Positions 53,818-60,843 of a stretch of DNA of 64,000 nt are shown in pieces (the stretch's first letter is position 1; each line of letters starts with the position of its first letter). The position numbers and the translations under genes are program-made. Source of the stretch: Elusimicrobiota bacterium (GTDB lineage: Bacteria > Elusimicrobiota > Elusimicrobia > UBA1565 > UBA9628); NCBI GenBank assembly GCA_016194705.1, contig JACQAZ010000034.1:115287-179286 (forward strand). The letters are read 5' to 3'. Below the pieces are notes generated by a model. It had not been told where the DNA came from. It was given only the letters and a program-made list of their open reading frames with translations, and searched no databases.

Positions 53818-54574
53818 CGATCTGGGCCTCGAAGCGGTAGGAGGGGACCTGGCGCGCGGCGAGCTTGCCCGTCGGGTCCTCGATGACCATGACGTCGGAA
53901 GCCGCGAGCTTGAAGGCGTACGGCACGGCGGCCGCGTCGTCGGCGACGATGCCGTCGAGGGCGTCGACGATCGCGACGAGGCTTTGCGGGTTCTTGCCGA
54001 GCTCGAAATAGGGCCGGTCGACGTTGACGTGCAGTCGGCACCAGCCGTCCTGGTATTCGAGCCCGAAGCCCCCGTCCGAGCCAAGCATCTGCAGGAAGTT
54101 GGCGCCGAGCGCCGTGCCGAAGAACATGGTCGCCCCGTCGGGCGTGTCGGCGAAGAGCATCAGGGCGTCGTAGGGCTTGGGCAAGGACTCGGCCTTGATC
54201 AAAGAGAGCTCATTGTAATGGGTCTGCCAGAGCATCATCGCGTAGAAATCGCTGACGTTGGCCCAGAGCGCCAGCGCGCCCTTGCGCTGAGACTTGGACT
54301 GCCAGACGACCCAGAAGGCGCCCGTGTCGACCTCATAGAGGAGCAACTGGGGCGCGCCGCGCAGCTGGCCCTGCCAGAGGCTGTTGTGCGGCATCGCGCA
54401 GACGCGCGTAAAATTGGAGAGCGCCTGCGGCGCGCCGTCCCAATTGGGGCAGCCGGCTTTCGCCAGATTGGCGCGCACCTCCGCGCGCAGGCGCGCTGTC
54501 GCGCCCGAGGTCCACCAGTAAACCAGCGCGGCGGCCCCGGCCAAGGCCAAGAGGACGATCTGCCAGGCGCTCAT
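53810..54574 (-). CDS. Membrane-anchored protein of unknown function
   Basis: 254 aa with one N-terminal helix (WQIVLLALAGAAALVYWW). The remainder is a soluble domain rich in Trp and aromatic residues (GAFWVVWQSKSQRKGAL, YQDGWCRLHVNVDRPYFELG). No family recognised. The Sel1 gene starts inside its 3' end (8-base overlap), so the two are co-translated and may work together. Confidence 0.75.
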   Translation of the reverse strand: MSAWQIVLLALAGAAALVYWWTSGATARLRAEVRANLAKAGCPNWDGAPQALSNFTRVCAMPHNSLWQGQLRGAPQLLLYEVDTGAFWVVWQSKSQRKGALALWANVSDFYAMMLWQTHYNELSLIKAESLPKPYDALMLFADTPDGATMFFGTALGANFLQMLGSDGGFGLEYQDGWCRLHVNVDRPYFELGKNPQSLVAIVDALDGIVADDAAAVPYAFKLAASDVMVIEDPTGKLAARQVPSYRFEAQIDG

Positions 54575-54642
54575 CGGAAAAGTGTAGAAGTTCCGGGGGC
54601 GTCGAGGCTATCCGGGGGAGGCTTTCGAGAGGGCCCGCGCCG

Positions 54643-55221
54643 CTACTTGGCCTTCGTCAGCCGCGCGATCTCGTCGTTGACTTCCTTGAGCGAGCGCTCG
54701 ACGTCGCTTTTCTCACGCAGCCGGCGCGCCCGGCTTCGCGCCGCGTCCAGGATCGCGTCCTCCGCGTTCGAGGCCACGGGATAGGTCTCCGTGGGCGAGT
54801 TGGTCGCGTACCGGATGGCGCCCTGGTAGTCCTGGTACCTCGCGACGTCGGGCCGCGCGATCCCCGGCAGGTCGTAGTAGGCCAGGATCGCCTCGACCAC
54901 CTCGGGATCCGTCATTTTCGAGATGTCGGGCTCGACGCTTTTCTGCATGGCGGCGTAAAGGCGCATGGCGATCATGCTCCTCTTGACGATCGCGTCCTGC
55001 TCCTCGATGCCGCGCTGGAGCGCGTCGCGCTGGCCCTGCAGCAGGAAGCGCTGGGAATAGAGGGCGCCCAGGGCGGTGCGGCCCAAAGTCTCCTTGGCGG
55101 AGGCCGCGGCCTTGCCCGCGTCTGCCATGGCCCGCAGGCCCGCGTCCCAGTCGGCCGCGCGCGAGCAGAGCGGGGCTAGCATGAGCCCCGCGAGAGCCAA
55201 GGTGTTGATCCGTGCTTTCAT
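54643..55221 (-). CDS. Secreted coiled-coil protein of unknown function
   Basis: 192 aa with a signal peptide (MKARINTLALAGLMLAPLCSR...) and long helices, including a C-terminal coiled coil (SDVERSLKEVNDEIARLTK). GGGAGG stands five bases before the ATG. No family recognised. Confidence 0.75.
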   Translation of the reverse strand: MKARINTLALAGLMLAPLCSRAADWDAGLRAMADAGKAAASAKETLGRTALGALYSQRFLLQGQRDALQRGIEEQDAIVKRSMIAMRLYAAMQKSVEPDISKMTDPEVVEAILAYYDLPGIARPDVARYQDYQGAIRYATNSPTETYPVASNAEDAILDAARSRARRLREKSDVERSLKEVNDEIARLTKAK

Positions 55222-55369
55222 GAATCCTCCCGAGTGCGTCGGGCTTCATGATACCCGGTCTTCGGGCTTCCACCGAGAGGCCTTGGGCCCCGGGCGGCCG
55301 GGTCTTGGGTCCGTCATGCGCCGCGATAACCGCGCCGCCTCCGATTGATGGGACCGCGAAGGCCGCCTG

Positions 55370-55927
55370 TCAGGCGACGAGCCAGGGCCAAAGCCGGCGG
55401 TAGTGCGCCAAGACGATGGGGGGCAGTATGTCCGCGTCGCGCTTGAACTGCTCTTGGGCCGCGACGAACGGCGCCGCCTGCGCCTTGAGCTTGGCGAGCG
55501 CTTCCTCCTTGCTCAAGCCCCAGAGCTTCATGGGGTCGACGGCGCCGCTCTCGATGTCCGCGGCCTCGTCCCGGTAATGCTCGATGATCGCGTCGCGCAT
55601 GACGGGGTGCAGCCGCTCGATTTTGCCCTCCCCGGTCTTCTGCCACTGCGGCAAGGAGAGCCAGCCCAGCGCGCGCTCGGCCTCCTCGACGTCGGCCCAG
55701 GGCCAGCGGAGCGCGGGCTTGGCGGGGTCCGGCGGCTTTGGCGGGCTTGGGGGCTCGGGCGGCGGGGGGTTTTCCCGGATGAAGCGGCGCTGGGCCCGTT
55801 CGAATTCCAGGACGGTCGCGGGGTCGTTGGCTTCAAGCCCGCGCGCGTGCTCGGGCTCGGCCATCCAGGCGAAGAACCACTCGCCGAAGCTTCGCTTTTT
55901 CTTGGGCTCGAAGTCCATATCCATCAT
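55370..55927 (-). CDS. Small cytoplasmic protein of unknown function
   Basis: 185 aa from ATG 55927 (ATGA overlap with the receiver gene at 55924); the in-frame extension shadows that gene. The middle is Pro-rich (ENPPPPEPPSPPKPPDPAKP), with acidic/Trp-rich flanks (SFGEWFFAWMAEPEHA). No motif recognised. Tight coupling suggests it works with the degenerate receiver. Confidence 0.7.
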   Translation of the reverse strand: MMDMDFEPKKKRSFGEWFFAWMAEPEHARGLEANDPATVLEFERAQRRFIRENPPPPEPPSPPKPPDPAKPALRWPWADVEEAERALGWLSLPQWQKTGEGKIERLHPVMRDAIIEHYRDEAADIESGAVDPMKLWGLSKEEALAKLKAQAAPFVAAQEQFKRDADILPPIVLAHYRRLWPWLVA

Positions 55928-56427
55928 TGGCCCACCAGGCGCTTGACCGCGCGCAGGAGCATGATGAAGTCGAAGGGTTTGGCGATGAAATCGTCGGCGC
56001 CGGCCTCGAGCGCCCGCTCGCGCAGGCCCTCCATGGGCGCCGCCGACATCATGATGATCCTCAGCGACGGCAGGCCCAGCCCCCAGCGCAGGACGTTGCA
56101 TTGGTCGAAGCCACTCATCTTCTGGGGCAGGAAGGTGCAGAGGATGACGAGTTCCGGCTCGAACTCGCGCGCGGTCGCCAGGCCCGCCGGTCCGGTCGAG
56201 GCCCAGCGGGTCTGGTAGCCGTGGTTGGCCAGGACCTGGGCGAGCAGCTCGGCGAGCTCGGCTTGGCATTCGATGACGAGGATCTTGCCCCGGCGGCCCG
56301 CGGGGGCCTTTTGCGGCAGCGGCGCGGGCCGCGAACCGGCGCTGCGGGCATGGAACAGGCGTGCGGCGAATTCCAACAGCATAGGACGCGCCTCCACTCG
56401 GCAATGGAGCGCCGCGGGGGCGGTCAC
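55924..56427 (-). CDS. Receiver-domain protein lacking the phospho-Asp and acidic pocket
   Basis: 167 aa from ATG 56427; M16 (56382) is an alternative. A CheY-like domain starts at ILVIECQAELAE: the acidic pair is Glu53-Cys54, and the phospho-acceptor is Cys97 (VILCTFLPQKMSGF). Lys150 (FIAKPFD) and the Ser near 128 are kept. Like 51048 it cannot be phosphorylated in the normal way. The promoter repeat at 56496-56551 lies upstream. Confidence 0.82.
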   Translation of the reverse strand: MTAPAALHCRVEARPMLLEFAARLFHARSAGSRPAPLPQKAPAGRRGKILVIECQAELAELLAQVLANHGYQTRWASTGPAGLATAREFEPELVILCTFLPQKMSGFDQCNVLRWGLGLPSLRIIMMSAAPMEGLRERALEAGADDFIAKPFDFIMLLRAVKRLVGQ

Positions 56428-56495
56428 TGAGGGGGGAAAGGATGTCGGAAGGATGCGGCGTCTCGGCGTGCTGCCCCGCTGCCCGCGGCGTCTGA

Positions 56496-56551
56496 AGGTA
56501 AGATTATAGCCGGAAAGCTTGGGATTTCAAGACCCAGGTTTGGCGGCTAAG
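56496..56551 (-). repeat. 56-bp repeat, copy A, with TTGAAA-TATAAT promoter
   Basis: It matches 60179-60234 at 52 of 56 positions. It starts at the TAG stop of recQ and contains, on the minus strand, TTGAAA (56530-56525), 16 bases, TATAAT (56508-56503). It therefore joins the 3' end of one gene to the promoter of the next. The downstream leader (to 56427) also shares TCCGACATC-type pieces with the leader after copy B. Confidence 0.75.
56503..56530 (-). promoter_or_regulatory. Promoter of the receiver gene 55924 (in repeat copy A)
   Basis: TTGAAA, 16-base spacer, perfect TATAAT on the minus strand; predicted leader of about 70 bases before the ATG at 56427. Confidence 0.65.
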
Positions 56552-58340
56552 AGAGTATGGCTGCTAGGAATGCCTGGCCGTAGCGCTCGAGCTTGCGCTC
56601 GCCGACGCCCTTGCACAGGCCCAATTGCGCGAGCGTGGCCGGCTTGCGCGCGGCCATCTCGAGCAAGGCGCTGTCGTGGAAGACGACGTACGGGGGCACT
56701 CCCGCCTTGGCGGCAAGCGTCTTGCGCAGGGCGCGCAGGCGCTCGAAGAGATCGTGGTCGGCGGGGCCGGCAATGCTCTTGGCCGCTTTCTTTTTGCCGC
56801 GCGCCGTTGGCGGCGCCGGCACGCCCAGGCGCACGCTGCCTTTGCCTTGGCAGAGGTCACGGCCGGCCTGCGTGATGCGGCACAGCGGGTACTCGCCTTC
56901 GACGACTTCGAGGTAATCCTGCACGATGAGCTGGTCGAGCCACGAGCGCACCGCCGATTCTCCGGCCTCCTTCAATATGCCGAAGACTTGGAGGCTGGAA
57001 TGGCCGTTGCGCTTCATGCGCTCGTCGGCCTTGCCAAGCAATAGATTGACGACGTAGCCAAGGCCAAAGCGCCCCTCGGTGCGCCAGGCGGCCGAGAGCG
57101 CCTTCTTGGCCGTAAGCTGTGCCTCCTCGGCAGAGAGGCCCTTGGTCTCGCCAAGGCAGACATCGCAGGCGCCGCAATTTGTAGAAGACAGCGCGTGGCC
57201 GAAGTGCTCGGCCAACAGCCGGTGACGGCAGACGGGTGCTACAGCATACCTTCCAATGCCGCGCAGCTGACGCTCGAGCGCCTGCTTGCGCTCGGGCGGC
57301 AGCGCGCCGTCCATTTCGGCCAGCCAGCGGTGCTTGGCCAAGTCGGCCGCGGCAAAGAACAGCACGCACTCGGCGGGCTCCCCGTCGCGCCCGGCGCGCC
57401 CCGACTCCTGCTGGTAGTGCTCGACGGACTTGGGCGTGTTGGCGTGCACGACATAGCGGACGTTGCTGCGGTCGATGCCCATGCCGAAGGCGATGGTCGC
57501 GACGATGACGTCGATGCGCTCGTTGACGAAGCCCTCTTGCGCCTCTTTGCGCTCGTCGGCCGGCAGGCCGGCGTGATAGGGGGCGCAGGAGACGCCTTCC
57601 TTTTTAATTCCTGAGGCAAGGCGCTCGACGTCCTTGCGCGTCTGCGCGTAGACGATGCCGCCTTCGCCTGGGTGCCGGCTCACGACCTCGAGGACCTGCG
57701 CCAGCTGGTCGCGCCGAGGGTGAGCGCGGTAGATCAGATTGGCCCGGTCGGGATGGCCGATCAATCGCCGCGGCTCTCGCAGGCCCAACTGCTCGCAGAT
57801 GTCGTCTTGCACCTGCGGCGTGGCGGTTGCGGTCAGCGCCATTCTCGCGGCCTGAGGAAATAAGTCCATCACTTCCTGGAGGCGGCGGTACTCGGGCCTA
57901 AACTCGTGGCCCCAGTGCGAGACGCAGTGCGCCTCGTCGACGGCGATCAGAGTCAGGCGGCTTTCGAGCAGCTCGCTCAAGTCGCCGACGAGCAGGCGCT
58001 CGGGGCTCACATAAAGCAGTTGGGTCTTGCCGCGCTCGAGGTTCTCATAAGCCAAGCCGCTGTGGTCGGTCTCGAGGTTGGAGTGCAGGGCGTCGGCGAT
58101 GAGCCCGGCTTCCCTTGCGGCGGCGACTTGGTCGTCCATGAGAGCGATCAGCGGCGAGACGACCAGCACGAGTTTTTTTTCAAGTGCGGCGGGGAGCTGG
58201 TAGCAGAGGCTTTTGCCGCCGCCGGTGGGCAGGATGATCAAAGAGTCGCGGCCGGCGAGTGCGGCGTCGACGGCTTCCTTCTGCAGGGGACGGAAGGAGG
58301 CGTAGCCCCAATGGCGGCGCAGGGCCTCAGTGGCGGACAT
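56547..58340 (-). CDS. recQ: ATP-dependent DNA helicase RecQ
   Basis: 597 aa from ATG 58340, the standard RecQ length; the in-frame extension to 58523 crosses a likely terminator and is not conserved in character. FRPLQKEAV, Walker A ILPTGGGKSLCYQLP (38-50), DEAH in LIAVDEAHCVSHWGHE, the VHANTPKSVEHYQQESGRAG motif VI, the zinc Cys cluster (C near CRHRL, then CGACDVCLG), winged-helix domain and a C-terminal HRDC domain (LAKAGVPPYVVFHDSAL) are all present. 3'-5' helicase for repair and recombination. It is followed by repeat copy A. Confidence 0.95.
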   Translation of the reverse strand: MSATEALRRHWGYASFRPLQKEAVDAALAGRDSLIILPTGGGKSLCYQLPAALEKKLVLVVSPLIALMDDQVAAAREAGLIADALHSNLETDHSGLAYENLERGKTQLLYVSPERLLVGDLSELLESRLTLIAVDEAHCVSHWGHEFRPEYRRLQEVMDLFPQAARMALTATATPQVQDDICEQLGLREPRRLIGHPDRANLIYRAHPRRDQLAQVLEVVSRHPGEGGIVYAQTRKDVERLASGIKKEGVSCAPYHAGLPADERKEAQEGFVNERIDVIVATIAFGMGIDRSNVRYVVHANTPKSVEHYQQESGRAGRDGEPAECVLFFAAADLAKHRWLAEMDGALPPERKQALERQLRGIGRYAVAPVCRHRLLAEHFGHALSSTNCGACDVCLGETKGLSAEEAQLTAKKALSAAWRTEGRFGLGYVVNLLLGKADERMKRNGHSSLQVFGILKEAGESAVRSWLDQLIVQDYLEVVEGEYPLCRITQAGRDLCQGKGSVRLGVPAPPTARGKKKAAKSIAGPADHDLFERLRALRKTLAAKAGVPPYVVFHDSALLEMAARKPATLAQLGLCKGVGERKLERYGQAFLAAILS

Positions 58341-58423
58341 GAGACATTTTACCATTGTCGCCGAGTCCGCGCCGCGGAGGTCTTCCGCCGGAGAGGTTGG
58401 CTGGCCGATTCCTTCCATCTTCG

Positions 58424-58481
58424 TAAAAAACGATACCCGCCCATGTTGCGCTTCGGCCTTGCGGCCAAGAGGCGGGGCGGG
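58424..58481 (-). terminator. Probable intrinsic terminator after the YhcG gene
   Basis: On the minus strand CCCGCCC (58481-58475) pairs with GGGCGGG (58442-58436), enclosing a nested GGCC-GCAA-GGCC stem, and is followed by TATCG and six T residues. It separates the YhcG gene from recQ and supports the short recQ start. Confidence 0.5.
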
Positions 58482-58494
58482 TGTGTTAGTCATA

Positions 58495-59613
58495 TTATAT
58501 ACGGCGCCGCGCGTTTTGTCCACCAGGCTTCAGGTCCAACGCGGCCTCGATCTCATCCGCGCTCGGCAGTTTCCCGCGAAGGCGCTTTGGCAGTTCTTTG
58601 GTCAGTGTGTAAGTGGCCACGCCAATGGGTTTGTGGGAGTCGCGCAAGGCGTATTCGACGCTGAGCCGATTCTTGAAGCGGCACATGATGATCCCAATGC
58701 TCTGCTGGTCGTCCTTGTGCCGCATTTGGTCGTCGACGGCCGACATATAGAAGCCGATCTTCCCTACGTGCTCCGGCTTGAATTCGCCGGCCTTGAGCTC
58801 GATCACGAAGTAGCAGCGCAGGTGGAGATTGTAGAAGAGAAGGTCGAGAATGTAGTCCCGGTTGCCGACCGTCAGCGCCACTTGGCGGCCGACGAAGGCA
58901 AAACCGGCTCCAAGGGCGAGCAAAGTGCGAGAGACGTTCCCGATAAGGCCGAGCTCGACATCGCGCTCGCGTGCGCCCGGTTCGAGCGCGATGAAGTCGA
59001 GGTTGTAGGAATCCTGCAGGACTTCTTGCGCTCGCTCCGCCTGGGAGGGAGGCAAAGTCCTCTGGAAATTAGTCAGGGCCTTGCCCTGGCGCTTGTGCAG
59101 GCCGGACTCGATGTGATGGACTAGGATCGAGCGACTCCAGCCGTTTTCTTGGCATTTACGGGCGTACCAGAGCCGCTCCGTGGTTGTCTTTAATCTCTCA
59201 AATAGAGTGATGTTGTGGCCCCAGGGTATTTCTGTCACGGCCCGCGGCAGATTTGGAGATGTCGATTCTGAAGCGGGCTGCTTCAGAATTGCTTTATCCA
59301 ATTCTCCCACAGCCTGTGGGAGAATTGGACCGCTCCAGGCGAGATAGAAACCGCGCATATGCCAGATGTTTTGGGGCGACAGCCCTTTTTGGCCGGGGAA
59401 TTCCTTTTGCAGATCCCGCCCTAGCCGCTCCACCACCGACTGCCCCCACTTTTCGACCTTCTGGCGCTCGACGATGGACCGGCCGATGTTCCAGTACAGA
59501 GTGATGAGCCCGCGGTTGGCCGCGTAGGAGAGCTTGATGCGGGCCGTGCGGACTTGCGACTTGATCCGCTCGAGCAGTTCGCCGTAGCCGGCGGGTTTGG
59601 CCGGGGAGTCCAT
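58495..59613 (-). CDS. YhcG/DUF1016 PDDEXK-nuclease-domain protein
   Basis: 372 aa. DUF1016 N-terminal helical domain (LITLYWNIGRSIVERQKVEK, LSPQNIWHMRGFYLAW), then the PDDEXK core (RDYILDLLFYNLHLRC, FVIELKAGEFKPEHVGKIG) and a C-terminal VEYALRDSHKPIGVATY block. It is common in mobile and defence contexts; its function is not settled. Residues of about 95-117 are encoded by two adjacent perfect hairpins (59265-59289 and 59297-59329). The start codon sits in the 5' repeat shared with the ORF6N gene. Confidence 0.88.
   Translation of the reverse strand: MDSPAKPAGYGELLERIKSQVRTARIKLSYAANRGLITLYWNIGRSIVERQKVEKWGQSVVERLGRDLQKEFPGQKGLSPQNIWHMRGFYLAWSGPILPQAVGELDKAILKQPASESTSPNLPRAVTEIPWGHNITLFERLKTTTERLWYARKCQENGWSRSILVHHIESGLHKRQGKALTNFQRTLPPSQAERAQEVLQDSYNLDFIALEPGARERDVELGLIGNVSRTLLALGAGFAFVGRQVALTVGNRDYILDLLFYNLHLRCYFVIELKAGEFKPEHVGKIGFYMSAVDDQMRHKDDQQSIGIIMCRFKNRLSVEYALRDSHKPIGVATYTLTKELPKRLRGKLPSADEIEAALDLKPGGQNARRRI
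59265..59329. repeat. Two adjacent hairpins inside the YhcG coding region
   Basis: ATTCTGAAGC / GCTTCAGAAT around a five-base loop (59265-59289), then TCCAATTCTCCCACAG / CTGTGGGAGAATTGGA around a single base (59297-59329). They lie in frame and encode the linker between the helical and nuclease domains (about residues 95-117), where YhcG relatives vary in length. They resemble in-frame palindromic insertions. Confidence 0.7.
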
Positions 59614-59656
59614 AATATATATACGATTGACCCCCCCAAATTGTTCCGTCTCTCGT
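59609..59656 (-). repeat. 5' repeat, copy A (YhcG start)
   Basis: TCCATAATATATATACGATT, a C-run and TCTCG-rich ends match 60774-60820 over about 47 bases with few differences. On the minus strand it reads G-run, GTCAATCG, TATATATATT, ATG, so a -10-like box abuts the start codon. There is no Shine-Dalgarno other than the G-run. Confidence 0.65.
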
Positions 59657-59681
59657 CGGGGAGGGGCTCGGCCGTGAGGCT

Positions 59682-60092
59682 TTAGGCCGGCTCAAGAAGC
59701 CGGGTCTTGACCGCCGCGGCGTCCGTGCGCCGCACTTCCCAGGCGTGGCCGTTGGAGCAGGCGTAGTAGATCTTGAGCTCGGAGTAGTCCGTCAGGATGA
59801 GGGTCGAGGGGCAGTCGCGGTGCGGGCAGCGGTCGAGGAAGTCGCCGAGCGTGAACAGCTCGCCGACGGCCGCCATCGCCCACCACTCGTCGGTGCCTTC
59901 CACGACCAGGCGGCAGGGGGCGCCGGCTTTGAGGTCGTCGAGCAGGGCGAGCTCACAGGGGATGCGCGCGTTGGCGGTTTGGCCGCCGTGGGAGAGGGTG
60001 ATCTTGGAGGTGAACTTGGCGGCGGTGCTGGTGATGAGGCAGGCCGTGCGCAGGCCGATGCGCCATTTGAGGTCGAAGTCGAGGTCGATCAT
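59682..60092 (-). CDS. HPr-like protein without active-site His, with zinc-ribbon-like tail
   Basis: 136 aa. Residues of about 5-85 follow the HPr phosphocarrier pattern (TSTAAKFTSKITL aligned with TASKF..I.L, and VEGTDEWWAMAAVGELF aligned with VDGADEAEGMAAI). The GIHARP loop reads IGLRTAC, so the phosphorylated His15 is missing, and the Ser46 region (NARIPCELALL) also lacks the regulatory Ser. The C-terminus has C89, C94, C112 and H116, a possible zinc ribbon. It cannot be a phosphocarrier; a Crh-like regulator or a new binding module is possible. Transcribed from repeat copy B. Confidence 0.7.
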   Translation of the reverse strand: MIDLDFDLKWRIGLRTACLITSTAAKFTSKITLSHGGQTANARIPCELALLDDLKAGAPCRLVVEGTDEWWAMAAVGELFTLGDFLDRCPHRDCPSTLILTDYSELKIYYACSNGHAWEVRRTDAAAVKTRLLEPA

Positions 60093-60178
60093 GTGCCCAG
60101 CGCGGGCGGCGGCTATGGGGAGGACTGATGTCGGATGAGAGTGGCGGCGGCGCGGCGACCCGGACCGGCGGCGGCTGG

Positions 60179-60234
60179 AGGTAAGATTATAGCCGGAAAG
60201 TCTGGGATTTCAAGACCCAGGTAAGGCGGCTAAG
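60179..60234 (-). repeat. 56-bp repeat, copy B, with TTGAAA-TATAAT promoter
   Basis: It begins at the TAG stop of the ORF6N gene and repeats 56496-56551 (52 of 56 identical). The minus strand holds TTGAAA (60213-60208), 16 bases and TATAAT (60191-60186), which would drive the HPr-like gene. Together the two copies are direct repeats flanking recQ, YhcG and the HPr-like gene (about 3.7 kb). Confidence 0.75.
60186..60213 (-). promoter_or_regulatory. Promoter of the HPr-like gene (in repeat copy B)
   Basis: TTGAAA, 16-base spacer, perfect TATAAT on the minus strand. The leader to the ATG at 60092 is about 85 bases and contains ATCCGACATC, shared with the leader of copy A. Confidence 0.65.
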
Positions 60235-60778
60235 AATTCGAGCGCTCATCGGGACGCTTGGCGCGCTGCTCCGGCGTGAATCCTATCTTGCGCGGAGCGG
60301 TTTGACCACCCTGGGTCAGTTCGGTGATGGCGTCGAACACGGTCTGGATCTTCGCGTCGTGATCGGTAATGCGGCGCTCGAGGGCTTCCATCTTGCCCGC
60401 GAGCTCTTTGTGCAGGGATAGGGTCTCGCGGATCCTGACGAAGGTCCGCACGACGGCGACATTGATACGATAGGCGCGCCGGCTGTTGAGCACGGCCGAG
60501 AGCATGACGACGCCGTATTCCGTGAATGCGTAGGGCGCATGCTTGATATGGCGTCCGCGCTTTAAGATCACAAATTGTGATCTTAAAGAATTGGCTTCTT
60601 CCAGGGTCAGCTGAAACATGAAGCCATCTGGAAAGCGCTCCCGGTTGCGTTTGACGGCCTGGATCAGGGCCCGAGGTTCCACTTCGTACAGCCGGGCAAG
60701 GTCGGTGCTGAGCATGACCTTCTGGCCGCGGATGAGGAAGATGATCTGCTCAAGCTGGGGGGTGGTTGGGTTGTCCAT
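60230..60778 (-). CDS. ORF6N-domain protein
   Basis: 182 aa. The ORF6N/KilA-N-like DNA-binding domain is clear: IIFLIRGQKVMLSTDLARLY, RNRERFPDGFMFQLT and APYAFTEYGVVMLSAVLNS. A coiled coil follows (ELAGKMEALERRITDHDAKI). Found in phages and many sporadic chromosomal genes; function is unknown but probably DNA binding. Residues 65-73 (LRSQFVILK) are encoded by a 29-bp palindrome. Flanked by the 5' repeat (60774-60820) and the 3' repeat (60179-60234). Confidence 0.9.
   Translation of the reverse strand: MDNPTTPQLEQIIFLIRGQKVMLSTDLARLYEVEPRALIQAVKRNRERFPDGFMFQLTLEEANSLRSQFVILKRGRHIKHAPYAFTEYGVVMLSAVLNSRRAYRINVAVVRTFVRIRETLSLHKELAGKMEALERRITDHDAKIQTVFDAITELTQGGQTAPRKIGFTPEQRAKRPDERSNS
60560..60588. 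repeat. 29-bp palindrome inside the ORF6N coding region
   Basis: CTTTAAGATCACAA and TTGTGATCTTAAAG around one central base. It lies in frame and encodes LRSQFVILK at the variable loop before the conserved PYAFTE block, in the same manner as the hairpins inside the YhcG gene. Confidence 0.7.
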
Positions 60779-60820
60779 AATGTATATACGATTGACCCCC
60801 CTAAAAAGTTCCCGGTCTCG
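60774..60820 (-). repeat. 5' repeat, copy B (ORF6N start)
   Basis: Same element as 59609-59656: TCCATAATGTATATACGATT, then a C-run, TAAAAAGTTCCC and GGTCTCG. It covers the ORF6N start codon with a -10-like TATATAC box four bases upstream, and lies back to back with the helicase start. Confidence 0.65.
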
Positions 60821-60843
60821 TGCGATTTTGCTTGAATAGTCGC

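Noticed and set aside
58341..58523. Longer RecQ start
   Set aside because: A probable terminator (58424-58481) lies inside it and RecQ proteins normally begin just before the FRPLQ block.
56496..60820. Integron or prophage
   Set aside because: No integrase, attC-like site or phage structural gene was found; only the repeats and the gene types suggest mobility.
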